DNA from: DASTGO01 sp035719045
GTDB taxonomy: Bacteria; Actinomycetota; Actinomycetes; Actinomycetales; Kineosporiaceae
DNA length: 5,665 nucleotides
Direction: 5' to 3'
NCBI GenBank assembly: GCA_035719045.1
Contig: DASTGO010000107.1
Span: 1 to 5,665 of the forward strand
Positions within the stretch are counted from its first letter, which is position 1. The number at the start of each line of letters is the position of its first letter. Under the pieces are notes generated by a model. That model made no database searches, was not told the origin of the DNA, and was given only the letters and a program-made list of their open reading frames with translations. A program made the position numbers and the translations under genes. Below, one piece after another: positions 1 through 5,665 of the stretch.

Positions 1-1
1 C

Positions 2-622
2 CACGGCGGGCGGGCCCGGGGCGGGCTGACCCGGAGCGGCCGGAACCCCAACGGGCGCAACGGGTCAGCGGCTGACCGTGGCCTCCCCTCGTGGTTGCCG
101 GTGCCGGTCCGCCGGCTGCTGTCCGGCACCGGACGTTCCGGCGGGACGTTCGGCCGGGCGCTGACCGTCGCCGGGGTCGGGCTGGTGCTGGTGCTGGGAG
201 CGGGGGCGGTCCGGTCGGCGCTGCAGCCGGCCCCGCCGCAGCCGAGCCGGATGGTGCTGCACATGGTCGACGCCGGCGGCGGCAACCGGGCGGGCACCCA
301 GCTGACCCCGGGATCGGCGGTGACGGTGTACGTGTCCACCGGGCAGGTCCCGGTCCCGGACGAGATCGGCCGCCCGCTCAGCGCCGCCGTCCAGGTGTTG
401 CGCGACCAGCTCCACCTGCAGGTGACGATCGGCTGGCACGGGCACCAGGCCGCCGACGGTGTGGTGATCGGGCAGAGCGTGCGGGGCGGGCGGGTGACGC
501 AGGGCAGCAGGGTCACCCTCACCGCCGATCCCTGGTCCGCGGCCGGGAGCCCCACCGGCACACCGTCACCGACGGGCTCCCCACCCGGCACGCCGGCCCC
601 CTCACCGGCGAATCCGGCCTGA
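2..622 (+). CDS. Membrane-anchored PASTA-domain protein, 5'-partial (probable C-terminal part of a PknB-like Ser/Thr kinase)
   Basis: The frame is open to the left edge. Its first 21 codons (2-64) all end in G or C, so I read the gene as entering from outside the window. A TTG at 95 (175 aa) and a GTG at 101 are possible internal starts, but neither has a Shine-Dalgarno. Counting from the TTG, residues 1-21 are basic (cytoplasmic side) and 22-40 form one hydrophobic helix. Residues 51-83 look like the second half of a PASTA repeat (RAGTQLTPGSAVTVYVSTG). Residues 84-145 form a full PASTA domain, from VPDEIGRPLSAAV to GGRVTQGSRVTLTAD. A Pro/Thr/Ser/Gly tail ends the protein. PASTA domains sit outside the membrane and bind peptidoglycan fragments or lipid II. 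A basic linker, one helix and then PASTA is the C-terminal plan of PknB-type kinases. No kinase sequence is visible, so the kinase identity is inferred; a stand-alone PASTA protein remains possible. Confidence 0.72.
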   Translation, partial: HGGRARGGLTRSGRNPNGRNGSAADRGLPSWLPVPVRRLLSGTGRSGGTFGRALTVAGVGLVLVLGAGAVRSALQPAPPQPSRMVLHMVDAGGGNRAGTQLTPGSAVTVYVSTGQVPVPDEIGRPLSAAVQVLRDQLHLQVTIGWHGHQAADGVVIGQSVRGGRVTQGSRVTLTADPWSAAGSPTGTPSPTGSPPGTPAPSPANPA

Positions 623-734
623 GGCCCGGGGAGACAGGGATGTGCGCGGGTCCGGCGTCCACGCCCGCGGCGGTCACCCGGCATCCTGCGCCGGGCCGAC
701 AGCGCTGCGGCCGTCCGGCGGGACGGGCGGGATC

Positions 735-745
735 GGGAGGGGAGG
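735..745 (+). promoter_or_regulatory. Shine-Dalgarno deciding the start of the recombinase-like gene
   Basis: The purine run GGGAGGGGAGG ends 5 nt before GTG 751. It is the strongest ribosome-binding site in the window. Codons just upstream in the same frame (640-750) end in A or T about one time in five, whereas those after 751 are almost all G/C-ending. Both observations place the start at 751. A rival is ATG 640 with GGGGAG at 628-633, 18 nt after the previous stop, which would add 37 residues of low-complexity sequence. Confidence 0.65.
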
Positions 746-750
746 CCGAC

Positions 751-1170
751 GTGGAGCACGGGCAGGCCTACCTGTTCCACGGGCGCCTGTTCCACGGGCG
801 GGCCTACCTGTTCGACGCCGTCACCGGCACCGGGCGCCCGGAGATCGACGCGATGAACGCCCGGGTGGCGGCCTGCTACACGTGGGCGGAGGTCCACGGG
901 ATCGAGATCCTCGACGAGGTGATCGCCTGGCCCGGATCCGGCCGGGCAGCGGCGGACCTGCTCGCCGAGGTGCTGGAGCTGTGCCGCCGGGACGGGGCCG
1001 CCCTGCTCGTGCACTCCCCCGGCACGCTGCCGGCCGCCCTCCTGCCGGCGCTCCCGCTGCCTGGACGGTCGGATCCCGGGCGGCCGGATCCCGGCGGGAC
1101 GAGGTCCCCCGCGGGACAGGTCCCGGTGCTGACGGTGACCGGTCCCGCCGCAGATCCGCCCCTGACCTGA
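751..1170 (+). CDS. Serine-recombinase (resolvase) N-terminal-domain-like protein, catalytic residues lost
   Basis: This is a 139-aa protein starting at GTG 751. Residues 17-98 follow the resolvase N-terminal fold pattern: a first strand (RAYLFDAV), a helix with EIDAMNARVAACYTWAEVHG, a second strand (IEILDEVIAWPGSGR, like the usual 'G..IV....D.G.SGR'), a helix (LLAEVLELCRRDG) and a third strand (AALLVHSPGTLP). In active enzymes the first strand carries YxRVS with the nucleophilic Ser, and the third ends in DRL.R. Here those positions read YLFDA and GTLPA, so Ser and the catalytic arginines are absent. There is no DNA-binding C-terminal domain; residues 103-139 are a Pro/Gly/Asp-rich tail with looser codon use. 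DNA strand exchange is therefore unlikely, and a binding or regulatory role is only a guess. It lies 128 bp after the PASTA gene and 52 bp before the BrkB gene. The family match is by pattern only; a hypothetical protein is the alternative. Confidence 0.6.
   Translation: MEHGQAYLFHGRLFHGRAYLFDAVTGTGRPEIDAMNARVAACYTWAEVHGIEILDEVIAWPGSGRAAADLLAEVLELCRRDGAALLVHSPGTLPAALLPALPLPGRSDPGRPDPGGTRSPAGQVPVLTVTGPAADPPLT
771..800 (+). repeat. 15-bp perfect tandem duplication inside the recombinase-like gene
   Basis: CCTGTTCCACGGGCG occurs at 771-785 and again at 786-800, adding five residues (LFHGR) in frame. A related 13-bp match, GGCCTACCTGTTC, flanks it at 765-777 and 801-813, so AYLF appears twice in the protein. 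The repeat lies at the first strand, where an active resolvase would carry its nucleophile. Confidence 0.9.
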
Positions 1171-1222
1171 CCGCGCGCCGACCGAGGGTTCCAGGTGGCG
1201 GGCAGGCGGGTACGGGACCGGT

Positions 1223-2302
1223 GTGGTGGACCTCGAGGCCGCCGCCCGCCGGGCGGACCGGATCCAGCAGGGCCGCCCCGTGCTGGCGTTCCCGTTCGCG
1301 GTGATCAAGAAGTTCGGGGACGACCAGGCCGGGAACCTGGCCGCGCTGCTGGCCTACTACGCCTTCGTCTCGGTCTTCCCGCTCATGCTCAGCTTCGTCA
1401 CCCTGCTGGGGATCGTCCTGCGCGGTGACCCACAGTTGCGGGACCGGCTGCTCAGCTCCGCCATGGTCGAGTTCCCGGTGATCGGCGAGCAGCTGCGGCT
1501 GCAGGAACTGCACGGCAGCTGGTGGACGGTGACGATCAGCCTGGCCATCAGCCTCTGGGGCGCGCAGGGCGTCGCGAATGCCGCTCAGTACGCCTTCAAC
1601 ACGCTGTGGAACGTGCCGTTCTCCAAGCGTCCGGGCTTCCTGCCCGCCACCGCGCGCAGTTTCGGGCTGCTGGCCGTGCTCGGGATCTCGATCCTGATCA
1701 CCGGGCTGCTGTCCGGGATCGGCAGCTCGACCGGTGCCACCGGGATCCCGTTGCGGCTGCTGGCGTTCCTGGCCTCGACCCTGGTCAACGTCGGCCTGTT
1801 CGCCCTGGCGTTCCGGCTGGCCACCGCCCGTGAGGTGACCACCCGCGAGCTCATCCTGGGCGCCGTGCTGTCGGCGGTGCTGTGGCAACTGCTGCTCGCC
1901 TTCGGCAGCCTGCTGGTGGCCCGCCAACTGCGCAGCGCCCAGTCGCTGTACGGGGTGTTCGGCGTGCTGCTGGGCCTGCTCGGCTGGCTGCACCTGCAGG
2001 CGCTGATCACGCTGTACGCGGTCGAGGCCGATGTGGTGCGCAGCCGCGAGCTGTGGCCGCGCAGTGCCGTCCAGCCACCGCTGGCCCCCGCCGACCGCCG
2101 GGCCTACGCCGAGTACGTGCAGACCCAGCGCCGCCGGGAGCCACCGGAGCAGCGGGTGGAGGTCAACTTCCATCCGCCCGACCCCGAGCCCGAGCCCGAC
2201 CCCACACCTGAGCCCGTACCTGAGCCCGAGCCCGACCCCGCACCTGAGCCCGGACCGGAGGCGGGTCCGCCGGTCCCGCCGCGGCACGGTGACCTTTCCT
2301 GA
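1223..2302 (+). CDS. YihY/BrkB-family integral membrane protein
   Basis: This is a 359-aa protein starting at GTG 1223; GTG 1226 is equally possible. The in-frame stop at 1163-1165 leaves no other plausible upstream start, and the Shine-Dalgarno is weak. Family signatures are the N-terminal stretch before helix 1 (FGDDQAGNLAALLAYYAFVS, residues 31-50) and the WGAQGVANAAQYAFNTLW region (112-129). Six hydrophobic segments lie near residues 38-66, 101-117, 146-166, 178-199, 209-232 and 243-268, matching the usual six helices. Length without the tail is normal for the family. After residue 290 there is a charged cytoplasmic-type segment, then a Pro/Glu/Asp repeat tail (318-346). The family's biochemical role is unsettled. 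It was once mislabelled RNase BN, and BrkB of Bordetella was linked to serum resistance; many treat it as a transporter. It may be cotranscribed with the preceding gene, 52 bp upstream. Confidence 0.92.
   Translation: MVDLEAAARRADRIQQGRPVLAFPFAVIKKFGDDQAGNLAALLAYYAFVSVFPLMLSFVTLLGIVLRGDPQLRDRLLSSAMVEFPVIGEQLRLQELHGSWWTVTISLAISLWGAQGVANAAQYAFNTLWNVPFSKRPGFLPATARSFGLLAVLGISILITGLLSGIGSSTGATGIPLRLLAFLASTLVNVGLFALAFRLATAREVTTRELILGAVLSAVLWQLLLAFGSLLVARQLRSAQSLYGVFGVLLGLLGWLHLQALITLYAVEADVVRSRELWPRSAVQPPLAPADRRAYAEYVQTQRRREPPEQRVEVNFHPPDPEPEPDPTPEPVPEPEPDPAPEPGPEAGPPVPPRHGDLS
2186..2252 (+). repeat. 36-bp-period repeat encoding the Pro/Glu/Asp tail of the BrkB-family protein
   Basis: Positions 2186-2216 and 2222-2252 are identical over 31 bp except for one base (A at 2204, G at 2240). 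The period is 36 bp, or 12 residues: EPEPDPTPEPVP followed by EPEPDPAPEPGP. Smaller GAGCCC steps nest within each copy. The tail is acidic, proline-rich and probably extended; I see no known domain in it. Confidence 0.88.
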
Positions 2303-2304
2303 GC

Positions 2305-2331
2305 GAGCTCATTCCCGTCCGGGATCAGCTC
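2305..2331. terminator. Possible weak hairpin between the convergent genes
   Basis: GAGCT at 2305-2309 can pair with AGCTC at 2327-2331. Inside that, TCCC 2313-2316 pairs with GGGA 2321-2324 around a 4-nt loop, with an unpaired bulge between the two stems. It lies just after the BrkB stop and just after the ATPase stop on the other strand, so it could serve either transcript. The stems are short and there is no T run on either side, so this is a weak candidate. No better terminator is visible in the gap. Confidence 0.25.
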
Positions 2332-2389
2332 ATTCGGGGATCAGCTCATTCGGGGATCAGCCGGGCCTCATTCGGGGATCAGCCGGGCC
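2309..2389 (-). repeat. Tandem array of four units, each ending in TGA, spanning the ATPase stop codon
   Basis: Read on the minus strand, four units lie head to tail: 2389-2368 and 2367-2346 (identical, 22 bp), 2345-2330 (16 bp, lacking the GGCCCG start) and 2329-2309 (21 bp, with a diverged centre). Each contains GCTGATCCC and ends in GAATGA. The first unit is the real end of the ATPase gene, coding RLIPE and the stop. The other three fill most of the 65-bp gap. The periods are not multiples of three, so read-through of the true stop would end nine codons later. Confidence 0.9.
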
Positions 2390-5300
2390 CGGACCTCGGC
2401 GGGCAGCCCCTCACGCAGCAGCCGGCCCAGCCGCTCCGGCTGCAGGTACGCCTCCCACTGCTGCGCGGACCGCAGCCCTTCCGGCAGGTAGACCGACAGC
2501 GACGGCAGGACGGCGCCGGCCAGGGTCGCACCGGTCGCGGCCGTGGTGGCGATCCCCCAGCCGAGGGGTCCCAGCGGGGTGCAGCCGAAGAACTGGCTGA
2601 GCACCGGGGTCTGCACGACGCCGACCAGCGCCGCCGCCGACCCGATGCTCGCGGCGACCACCGTGGGGCTGGTCCGGCCCACCTGCAGGGTCTGCCCGAG
2701 CTGGGTGCCGACCAGGGAGGCCAGCGCGACGGTCCGGGCCCGTGGTCCGGTGCCGGTGAGCCGGGCCGCCACCCAGCCCGCCGTGGCGCCGAGGGTCGTG
2801 GTCGCCGCACGCAGGGCGACCTCGCTGGTCAGGGCGGTCCCGAGCGAACTCTCCGGCCCCTCGGTGAGCAGGTCCGTCGCCGTGGTCCCGGTCGGGCGCC
2901 GCAGGGCGATCGCCAACGCCGGGGCCAGGTCGGTGAGCAGGTTGACCAGCAGCAGCTGGCGGGCGGACAGCGGGGAGACTCCGGTCAGTCCCGCGCCGAG
3001 CACGGTGAAGCCGATCTCCCCGAGGTTGCCGCCGACCAGGATCGCCAGCCCTTCCCGGACCGACCGCCACATCGCCCGGCCCTCGACGAGCGCGGCGATG
3101 ATCGTCTCCAGCCGGTCGTCGGTGACCACGAGATCGGCGGCGGCCCGGGCGGCCGGGGTGCCCCGCTGCCCCAGGGCGATCCCGACGTCCGCCAGCCGGA
3201 TCGCCGGGGCGTCGTTGGCGCCGTCCCCGGTCATCGCGACGACCCGTCCGGCCCGCTGGAACGCCTTGACCACCCGGACCTTGTGCGCCGGGGTCCCCCG
3301 CGCCACCACGGCGATCTTCGGGACCAGCGCGGTCAGGGCGTCGTCGTCGAGGTCGTCGATCTCGCCGCCGGTGACCACCCGGTGCCCGTTGAGGATGCCG
3401 AGCTCGTCGGCGATGGCCTCCGCGGTGCGGGGGTGGTCCCCGGTGATCATGACGACCTGGGCCCCGGCCGCACGCAACTCCTCCAGGGACGTCTCCGCCG
3501 TGCCGCGCACCGGATCGGCCAGGGCGAGGAACCCGACGAAGGACAGCCCCGCCACGCTGTCGTCCCCGAACTCGACCTCCGCCCCATCGGGTTCCGCCGC
3601 GTCGACCTCCGGCGCGTCGACCTCCGGCGCAACGGTTTCCGCCGCACCGGGTTCCGGCGGCCGGGCACCCGAGGGACCGGGACCCGCCACCCCACCGGCG
3701 CCCGCACCGGCACCGGCCAGCGGCAGCGGCGGCCCGCCGGGAGGTCCCTCGGCCACGGCGAGCACCCGGAAACCGTTGCGGGTCAACCGGTCCAGCTCCT
3801 CGCGCAGTGCCCGGCGCTGGCGCGAGGTCAGCGGCTCGTCGGCGCCGGAGGCGGTCCGGCGGCCGGTACACCGGGCCAGCACGATCTCGGGGGCACCCTT
3901 GACGCTGAGCAGCAACCCGGGTGCGGATTCACCGGATCTCGGCCCGGAACCGTTGCTCGACAAGGGTTTCCCGAGGGTGGCGTGGTAGCCGCGGCTGGGC
4001 TCGAACGGCAGCTGCCCGCCCCGCGCCCACTCCGGGGCGCCGTACCGCTCGTCGATCCCCAGTTGACCCGCCCCGTCGCGGACCGCCCGGTCGGTCAGGT
4101 GCGGCAGCCGCCGGCCCGGGGGCGGGACGGGGGTCGCCCGCAGCCCGGCGGCCACGACGTCCCGCTGCCGGGCGGACAGTGCACCCACCGCCGCGGACGC
4201 CGTCCCGTCACTGATCCGGGCCAGCTGGATCCGGCCCTGGGTGAGCGTCCCGGTCTTGTCGAAGCAGAGCACGTCGACCCGGCCGAGCGCCTCGATGGTC
4301 CGGGCGTTGCGGACCAGCGCGGCCCGCCGGGACAGCCTCCGGGCGGCCGCCAGCTGCGCCGCGCCCACCAGGAACGGCAGCCCCTCCGGGACACTCGCCA
4401 CCGCCAGCCCGACCCCGGTGCCGACGCTGGTGCGGATCGGCCGCCCGCGCAGCAGCCCGGCCGCGATCACCGCCGCCCCCGAGCCCAGGGCGATCGGCAG
4501 CGTGGTGTGGGTGATCTGCGCCAGCCGCGTCTCCACCCCGGACGCCGGGGGCGCCTGCAGGGAGGTGGCCATACTGCGCCCGGCCTCGGTGCCCGCACCG
4601 GTGGCGACCACCACCGCCGTGCCCCGCCCGCCCGCCACCGTGGTGCCCTCGTAGACCATGCTGGTCCGGTCGGCGACGGCGGAGGCCACCACGGGCGCGA
4701 CCGACTTCGCCACCGGGAACGACTCGCCGGTCAGCGACGACTCGTCCAGTTCCAGTTCGGCGGCGGACAGCAGCCGGGCGTCGGCCGGGACCACGTCCCC
4801 GGGCACCAGACTGACCACGTCGCCGGGAACGAGCTGGTCGGCGGGCAGCCGGACCAGCCCCCCGTCCCGGCGCACGCTGGCGACCACGGCGGAACGGGCC
4901 AGCAGGTCGGCGACGGCACGGTCGGTCAGGGTGCGCTGCACCGCCCCGACCACGGCCCCGAAGGCACTCGCCCCGGCCACCACCCCGGCGTCCACCACCG
5001 ACCCGATCGCCGCGGACAGCGCCGCACCACCGGCCAGGATCGGGGTCAGCGGGTTGGCCAGCTCCTCGGCGAAGGACCGCAGCAGACCCGTCGGCTCCGG
5101 GTTGACCTGGCTGTCCGCCCGGCGGCGGGCCCGGGCCTGCCGGGTGGCCAGCCCCTCGGCCCCGGAGTCCAGCAGGGACAGCACCTTTCCCGCCGGCAGC
5201 AGATGCCACGGCACGGCCGACACCGGCGGGGAGATCGGCCGCCGGGTCAGCTCCGAGGCCTCCCAGGCGCCCTGGACCAGGGACAGTGCGGCCGCGACGT

Positions 5301-5665
5301 CCACCGCCAGCGCGGCCCGCCGGGACGCACCCGTCCCCGGCCGGGTGGCGGCGCTGACGGATCCGACGGCGGTCCCGGCCTCGGCCAGCAGCACCCCCCG
5401 GCGACTGACCGTGCGCGCCGCGTCGACGGCGTCGATGAGCAGCGCCGCGGACTCCAGATCGTCCCCGACCAGGACATGCGCCCCCCAGGGCACCAGACCG
5501 TCCGGACCGTCGACGCCGACCCCGCAGTCGGCGCTGGCCAGGGCCTGCGGCTGCCGGGACACCAGCAGGACCACCCGGCCCTCGGCCTGCAGCTGCCGGA
5601 CCGTGCCGACCAGGGCGCCGTCCCCCGGCAGCGACCGGGCGGACACCTGCCGTCCGGGCGGCGGC
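2368..5665 (-). CDS. Cation-transporting P-type ATPase, CtpH/CtpI-like, 5'-partial
   Basis: This pump couples ATP hydrolysis to cation movement across the plasma membrane. The frame stays open past GTG 5646 to the right edge, so the start is off the window. Residues below count from 5646. Residues 11-137 are a decayed P-domain and M5-M6 copy. Residues 147-182 resemble the cation-ATPase N-terminal domain (WHLLPAGKVLSLL). M1-M2 lie near 199-242, and the actuator domain has TGE at 306-308. M4 has PEGLP at 420-424. The phosphorylated Asp is D463 in DKTGTLT. The nucleotide domain has FEPSR at 548-552 and KGAPE at 583-587. TGD is at 735-737 and TGDGANDAP at 806-814. M5 has NLGE (874-877) and M6 has NLLTD (902-906), with further helices to the end. 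All cycle motifs are intact. PEGLP with N/E/N/T/D ligands favours a P2-type, perhaps Ca2+, pump, but the ion is not proven. A Pro/Gly/Ala-rich insert occupies about 636-694. Large size and duplicated architecture resemble mycobacterial CtpH and CtpI. Confidence 0.93.
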   Translation of the reverse strand, partial: PPPGRQVSARSLPGDGALVGTVRQLQAEGRVVLLVSRQPQALASADCGVGVDGPDGLVPWGAHVLVGDDLESAALLIDAVDAARTVSRRGVLLAEAGTAVGSVSAATRPGTGASRRAALAVDVAAALSLVQGAWEASELTRRPISPPVSAVPWHLLPAGKVLSLLDSGAEGLATRQARARRRADSQVNPEPTGLLRSFAEELANPLTPILAGGAALSAAIGSVVDAGVVAGASAFGAVVGAVQRTLTDRAVADLLARSAVVASVRRDGGLVRLPADQLVPGDVVSLVPGDVVPADARLLSAAELELDESSLTGESFPVAKSVAPVVASAVADRTSMVYEGTTVAGGRGTAVVVATGAGTEAGRSMATSLQAPPASGVETRLAQITHTTLPIALGSGAAVIAAGLLRGRPIRTSVGTGVGLAVASVPEGLPFLVGAAQLAAARRLSRRAALVRNARTIEALGRVDVLCFDKTGTLTQGRIQLARISDGTASAAVGALSARQRDVVAAGLRATPVPPPGRRLPHLTDRAVRDGAGQLGIDERYGAPEWARGGQLPFEPSRGYHATLGKPLSSNGSGPRSGESAPGLLLSVKGAPEIVLARCTGRRTASGADEPLTSRQRRALREELDRLTRNGFRVLAVAEGPPGGPPLPLAGAGAGAGGVAGPGPSGARPPEPGAAETVAPEVDAPEVDAAEPDGAEVEFGDDSVAGLSFVGFLALADPVRGTAETSLEELRAAGAQVVMITGDHPRTAEAIADELGILNGHRVVTGGEIDDLDDDALTALVPKIAVVARGTPAHKVRVVKAFQRAGRVVAMTGDGANDAPAIRLADVGIALGQRGTPAARAAADLVVTDDRLETIIAALVEGRAMWRSVREGLAILVGGNLGEIGFTVLGAGLTGVSPLSARQLLLVNLLTDLAPALAIALRRPTGTTATDLLTEGPESSLGTALTSEVALRAATTTLGATAGWVAARLTGTGPRARTVALASLVGTQLGQTLQVGRTSPTVVAASIGSAAALVGVVQTPVLSQFFGCTPLGPLGWGIATTAATGATLAGAVLPSLSVYLPEGLRSAQQWEAYLQPERLGRLLREGLPAEVRARLIPE
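3598..3627 (-). repeat. 15-bp perfect tandem repeat in the ATPase low-complexity insert
   Basis: CGCGTCGACCTCCGG (plus-strand reading) occurs at 3598-3612 and 3613-3627. It encodes the doubled APEVD/APEVD of the minus-strand ATPase. Flanking sequence (3583-3660) carries looser Glu-Pro-Gly-Ala variants of the same theme, so the insert looks grown by local duplication. Confidence 0.88.

Noticed and set aside
91..750. Extending the recombinase-like gene upstream to GTG 91
   Set aside because: This would overlap the whole PASTA region in a second frame with low-complexity Arg/Gly/Ala sequence. Coding-type third positions in this frame begin at 751, next to a strong Shine-Dalgarno.
640..750. ATG 640 as the start of the recombinase-like gene
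   Set aside because: It has a fair Shine-Dalgarno (628-633), but the 37 extra codons end in A or T about a fifth of the time and encode low-complexity sequence, unlike the body of the gene. It is kept only as an alternative.
623..750. Promoter in the gap before the recombinase-like gene
   Set aside because: I see no convincing -35/-10 pair; the stretch is uniformly G/C-rich and only the Shine-Dalgarno stands out.
821..2287. A 488-codon open frame antisense to the recombinase-like and BrkB genes
   Set aside because: It is a shadow of G/C-rich coding on the plus strand. Its protein is Gln/Arg/Gly-rich with no domain, and the plus-strand frames carry clear family motifs and near-100% G/C third positions.
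1223..2302. Ribonuclease BN annotation for the BrkB-family protein
   Set aside because: That name came from a historical misassignment of YihY. The protein is a multi-helix membrane protein with no nuclease motif.
2309..2389. CRISPR-like or integration-site repeat array
   Set aside because: The units are contiguous with no spacers, vary from 16 to 22 bp, and derive from the end of the ATPase coding sequence.
2411..3871. A 486-codon minus-strand frame inside the ATPase gene
   Set aside because: It overlaps the ATPase in another frame and yields Arg/Gly/Pro-rich sequence without motifs, while the ATPase frame has TGDGANDAP, NLLTD and other signatures there.
2543..3988. A 481-codon plus-strand frame opposite the ATPase gene
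   Set aside because: It is the antisense shadow of the ATPase. Its Ser/Ala/Pro/Arg-rich composition and lack of domains do not support a gene.

Overview
The window is very GC-rich DNA. Third codon positions are almost all G or C inside genes, and starts are GTG and possibly TTG. This fits a high-GC actinomycete. The very large P-type ATPase on the minus strand, built like the mycobacterial CtpH/CtpI pumps, points the same way. Genus cannot be read from the sequence.

Layout. Three genes run rightwards and one long gene runs leftwards to meet them. (1) From the left edge to 622 lies the C-terminal part of a membrane-anchored PASTA-domain protein, probably the tail of a PknB-type Ser/Thr kinase whose kinase domain lies off the window. 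(2) At 751-1170 is a small protein resembling a serine-recombinase (resolvase) N-terminal domain that has lost its catalytic residues. (3) At 1223-2302 is a six-helix membrane protein of the YihY/BrkB family with a Pro/Glu/Asp-rich repeat tail. (4) From 2368 to the right edge, on the minus strand, is a cation-transporting P-type ATPase (at least 1098 codons here) with all phosphorylation-cycle motifs intact. It is preceded by a decayed copy of a pump P domain plus M5-M6 helices. Its 5' end is off the window.

The 65-bp gap between the two convergent genes is almost filled by a tandem array made of copies of the ATPase gene's last codons and stop codon. Short tandem duplications also occur inside the recombinase-like gene, the BrkB tail and the ATPase nucleotide-binding domain, so the locus has repeatedly gained slippage-type repeats.

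Functionally, three of the four genes concern the cell envelope: a wall-sensing PASTA protein, an integral membrane protein of unknown transport role, and an ion pump. Nothing in the sequence shows that they act together. I see no RNA gene, insertion sequence, CRISPR array or convincing promoter. The most unusual items are the catalytically emptied recombinase-like protein, the fossil half-pump fused to the active ATPase, and the stop-codon repeat array. None of them amounts to a clearly new system.
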